From Bacillota bacterium (GTDB lineage: Bacteria > Bacillota > Clostridia > Oscillospirales > Oscillospiraceae): a stretch of 8,286 bases of DNA. A model generated the notes under the pieces. The model was not told the DNA's origin and did no database searches. It worked only from the letters and a program-made list of their open reading frames with translations. Shown here one piece after another: positions 6,729-8,286 of the stretch. Every line of letters starts with the position of its first letter. The stretch's first letter is position 1. The translations under genes and the position numbers were made by a program. Location: contig JAEWML010000046.1 in NCBI GenBank assembly GCA_023393155.1, forward strand, positions 1 through 8,286. The letters are read 5' to 3'.

Positions 6729-6735
6729 CAGCTTT

Positions 6736-7920
6736 ATGGCATTTGGATTGGAAACCGGCCCGGACGCCGTGGTGAACATCAAGGTGATCGGCGTCGGCGG
6801 CGGCGGAAATAACGTGGTTAACCGCATGGTTCGCTCCGGCACCAAGGGTGTGGACTTTGTGGCCATCAATACGGACAAGCAGGCGCTGAACGTGTCCAGC
6901 GCTACCTATAAAATTCAGATCGGTGAAAAACTGACTCACGGGCAGGGTGCGGGTTCGGATCCGGAGGTGGGCCGCAAGTCTGCCGAGGAGAGCCGCAGCC
7001 AGATTGCCAAGGCGCTGGAGGACACGGACATGGTGTTCATCACTGCCGGAATGGGCGGCGGTACCGGCACAGGCGGCGCGCCCATCGTGGCGGAGATTGC
7101 CAAGGAGTTGGAGATTCTCACCGTGGCGGTGGTGACCAAGCCTTTCGGCTTTGAGGGCCGCCGTCGGATGCAGCAGGCGGAAAAGGGCATTTCGGAGCTG
7201 AAGGACAAGGTGGACTCTCTGGTCATCATCCCCAACGAGCGGCTCAAGCACGCCACAGACCAGAAAATTACATTTGCCAACGCCTTTGAAATCGCGGACG
7301 ATGTGCTGCGTCAGGCGGTGCAGTCCATCTCCGATTTGATTCGGGACACCGGGTTTATTAACTTGGACTTTGCCGACGTGACCACCATTATGAAGGGTGC
7401 GGGTCTGGCCCACATGGGCGTTGGCCGCGCAGCGGGCAAGGGCAAGGCCGAGGAGGCCGCCAGAATGGCGATTTCCAGCCCATTGCTGGAAACCTCCATC
7501 GCCGGGGCGCACGGCGTGCTCATCAACGTCACCGGCTCCATGGACATCGGACTGGAGGAGGTGGAGCAGGCCGCCACGCTGGTGCAGGAGGCTGTCAACA
7601 TGGACGCCATTACCATTTTTGGCGCGCAGTTTGACGAAAACCTTGAGGATGAAATTCGCGTGACCGTCATTGCCACCGGCTTTGAAAAGGTTGCCGCCGA
7701 GTCCCCTGGGCGGCAGGCCGCCCCTGTTGCTCCGCCCGCCGCCTTTGCGCCCCCCTCCGTGGAGGCGCCCGCAGTCCCGGCAGAACCCGCCCCTGCGGCG
7801 CAGCAAATTACGGCGGAGGCGCCCAAGCCCCTGAGCACGATGGACGATCCCAAGCCCCAGGAGCCGGAGGACGACCCCTTCGAGGACATCTTTAAGATTT
7901 TCAGCAAGCGGGACGAGTGA
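6736..7920 (+). CDS. ftsZ: FtsZ, tubulin-like cell division GTPase
   Basis: Cytoplasmic GTPase that polymerises at midcell into the Z ring and recruits the divisome. The 394-residue product has all core elements. The nucleotide-binding start [16 protein letters not shown] spans 16-31, and the tubulin signature [12 protein letters not shown] spans 105-116. [10 protein letters not shown] (135-144) and the T7 catalytic loop NLDFADV (209-215, with D211 and D214) follow, and the second domain includes TGSMDIGL (266-273). The linker (about 322-372) is rich in Ala and Pro. The last 15 residues, [15 protein letters not shown], are acidic/hydrophobic and do not match the usual DIPxFLR-type peptide that binds FtsA, SepF and other partners. 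The start is fixed by AGGAGG seven bases upstream. The gene has its own promoter, no ftsA before it, and is followed by a terminator, so it can be expressed as a single-gene unit as well as by read-through from ftsQ. Confidence 0.98.
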   Translation: MAFGLETGPDAVVNIKVIGVGGGGNNVVNRMVRSGTKGVDFVAINTDKQALNVSSATYKIQIGEKLTHGQGAGSDPEVGRKSAEESRSQIAKALEDTDMVFITAGMGGGTGTGGAPIVAEIAKELEILTVAVVTKPFGFEGRRRMQQAEKGISELKDKVDSLVIIPNERLKHATDQKITFANAFEIADDVLRQAVQSISDLIRDTGFINLDFADVTTIMKGAGLAHMGVGRAAGKGKAEEAARMAISSPLLETSIAGAHGVLINVTGSMDIGLEEVEQAATLVQEAVNMDAITIFGAQFDENLEDEIRVTVIATGFEKVAAESPGRQAAPVAPPAAFAPPSVEAPAVPAEPAPAAQQITAEAPKPLSTMDDPKPQEPEDDPFEDIFKIFSKRDE

Positions 7921-7932
7921 GCCGGCGCTCAC
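7917..7932 (+). other. Small hairpin over the ftsZ stop codon
   Basis: GTGAGC (7917-7922) and GCTCAC (7927-7932) form a perfect 6-bp stem with a 4-base loop and include the TGA stop at 7918-7920. No T run follows, so it is unlikely to terminate transcription. It may stabilise the 3' end of the message or be chance. Confidence 0.4.
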
Positions 7933-8051
7933 GGTGGGGCGGACAGGCCTTCACTTGGACAGGCTGTTCCCCAAAATCGGAGACTGGCGCAGAACCGCAA
8001 ACCAACGCGGGCGAGAAACCCCCTGCCTGACCCAAACTCACTAATTTACTT
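7921..8051 (+). other. ftsZ 3' untranslated stretch
   Basis: These 131 bases separate the ftsZ stop from the terminator. They contain the stop-codon hairpin and an 8-base direct repeat GGACAGGC (7941-7948 and 7957-7964). A 36-codon open frame (GTG 7934 to TAA 8042-8044) has no clear ribosome binding site, and I do not call it a gene. Nothing else is recognised. Confidence 0.5.
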
Positions 8052-8095
8052 AAATCCGTCAAAAGGCTCTCAAAGAGCCTTTTGACGGATTTTTT
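8052..8095 (+). terminator. Strong rho-independent terminator after ftsZ
   Basis: The arm at 8052-8070 (AAATCCGTC...GGCTCT) is perfectly complementary to 8074-8092, giving a 19-bp stem with a CAA loop, and six T residues run from 8090 to 8095. This is a textbook intrinsic terminator for plus-strand transcription and marks the end of the dcw transcript. Read on the minus strand, the stem is followed only by a weak T-rich tail, so it is mainly one-directional. Confidence 0.95.
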
Positions 8096-8286
8096 GCGCA
8101 TTGGCCCTTTTAAAAATTTACAAATTTTAGGGCAAACGCATAACTTTTCAGAGGATATTTTCAGAAACCGCCGGGGCGCGGCGCAGGAAGCCGTTTCCAT
8201 GGTAGACCCGCCGGTATTTTCAACGGCAGAAATCTGTCGGTTTGCAAACAGTAAGATTGCCGGCGAAAAAGAGAAGAGACAAAGAG
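8096..8286. other. Non-coding stretch beyond the terminator, no gene recognised
   Basis: The first part (8104-8160) is AT-rich, unlike the GC-rich cluster. It contains an imperfect hairpin: GCCCT at 8104-8108 pairs with AGGGC at 8129-8133, then an AAAATT/AATTTT stem after a 4-base bulge. Further on are a 10-base palindrome GTTTGCAAAC (8240-8249) and a 6-bp stem CGGCAG/CTGTCG (8224-8239 region). TTTACA (8117-8122) resembles a -35 element but only a poor -10 (TAACTT, 8141-8146) follows. The last bases are purine-rich, as if approaching a ribosome binding site, but the window ends. This is probably the upstream region of the next gene. Confidence 0.5.

Noticed and set aside
6668..6775. 35-codon frame in the ftsZ leader (ATG 6668 to TGA 6773-6775), overlapping the ftsZ start
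   Set aside because: AGGG sits only two bases before the ATG, the peptide is unremarkable, and the frame runs 40 bases into ftsZ. A regulatory upstream frame is conceivable but unsupported.
6565..7932. 455-codon open frame on the minus strand over ftsZ
   Set aside because: Long antisense frames arise from GC-rich third positions. It covers the whole of a perfectly conserved ftsZ, and its translation is His/Gly/Arg-rich with no recognisable domain.
7934..8044. 36-codon frame between ftsZ and the terminator
   Set aside because: It starts at GTG without a clear Shine-Dalgarno and shows no recognisable features. Frames of this length are expected by chance.
7901..8200. 99-codon minus-strand frame running through the terminator
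   Set aside because: It crosses the full terminator stem and the end of ftsZ, and has no ribosome binding site or recognisable domain.

Overview
This is a stretch of a division and cell wall (dcw) gene cluster. All seven genes lie on the plus strand: murE (missing its 5' part), mraY, ftsW/spoVE, murG, murA, ftsQ/divIB and ftsZ, ending at a strong intrinsic terminator. The organism is most likely a GC-rich Clostridia member of the Bacillota, plausibly Oscillospiraceae. The reasons are purine-rich Shine-Dalgarno sites before every complete gene, murA lying between murG and divIB, a short DivIB-type FtsQ, a MurE with the meso-diaminopimelate motif DNPR, and a GC-rich third codon position. The family assignment is an inference; the phylum is much safer.

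Layout: bases 1-884 are the C-terminal two thirds of murE. A structured 126-base gap follows, then mraY (1011-1994), ftsW (2030-3301), murG (3338-4468), murA (4535-5803) and ftsQ (5825-6589). Gaps within this run are 21-66 bases, as expected for one transcript. A 146-base gap before ftsZ (6736-7920) holds a near-consensus sigma-A promoter, a tandem 12-base repeat and a small hairpin that mimics the ftsZ ribosome binding site. After ftsZ there is a 131-base untranslated stretch, a terminator with a 19-bp perfect stem (8052-8095), and 191 bases with no recognisable gene.

How the genes work together: MurA starts UDP-MurNAc synthesis, and MurE adds meso-diaminopimelate to the UDP-MurNAc dipeptide. 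MraY loads the finished pentapeptide onto undecaprenyl phosphate (lipid I), and MurG adds GlcNAc (lipid II). FtsW polymerises lipid II into septal glycan, FtsQ/DivIB belongs to the complex that controls the septal synthase, and FtsZ forms the ring that organises it. murF, murD, murC, murB and ftsA, which often sit in this cluster, are absent from their usual places here.

I see no mobile element, CRISPR array, tRNA, rRNA or defence system. The coding content is ordinary. What deserves a second look is regulatory: alternative RNA pairings between murE and mraY, a leader hairpin before murA, the ftsZ promoter and leader, and the unusual C-terminal tail of FtsZ.
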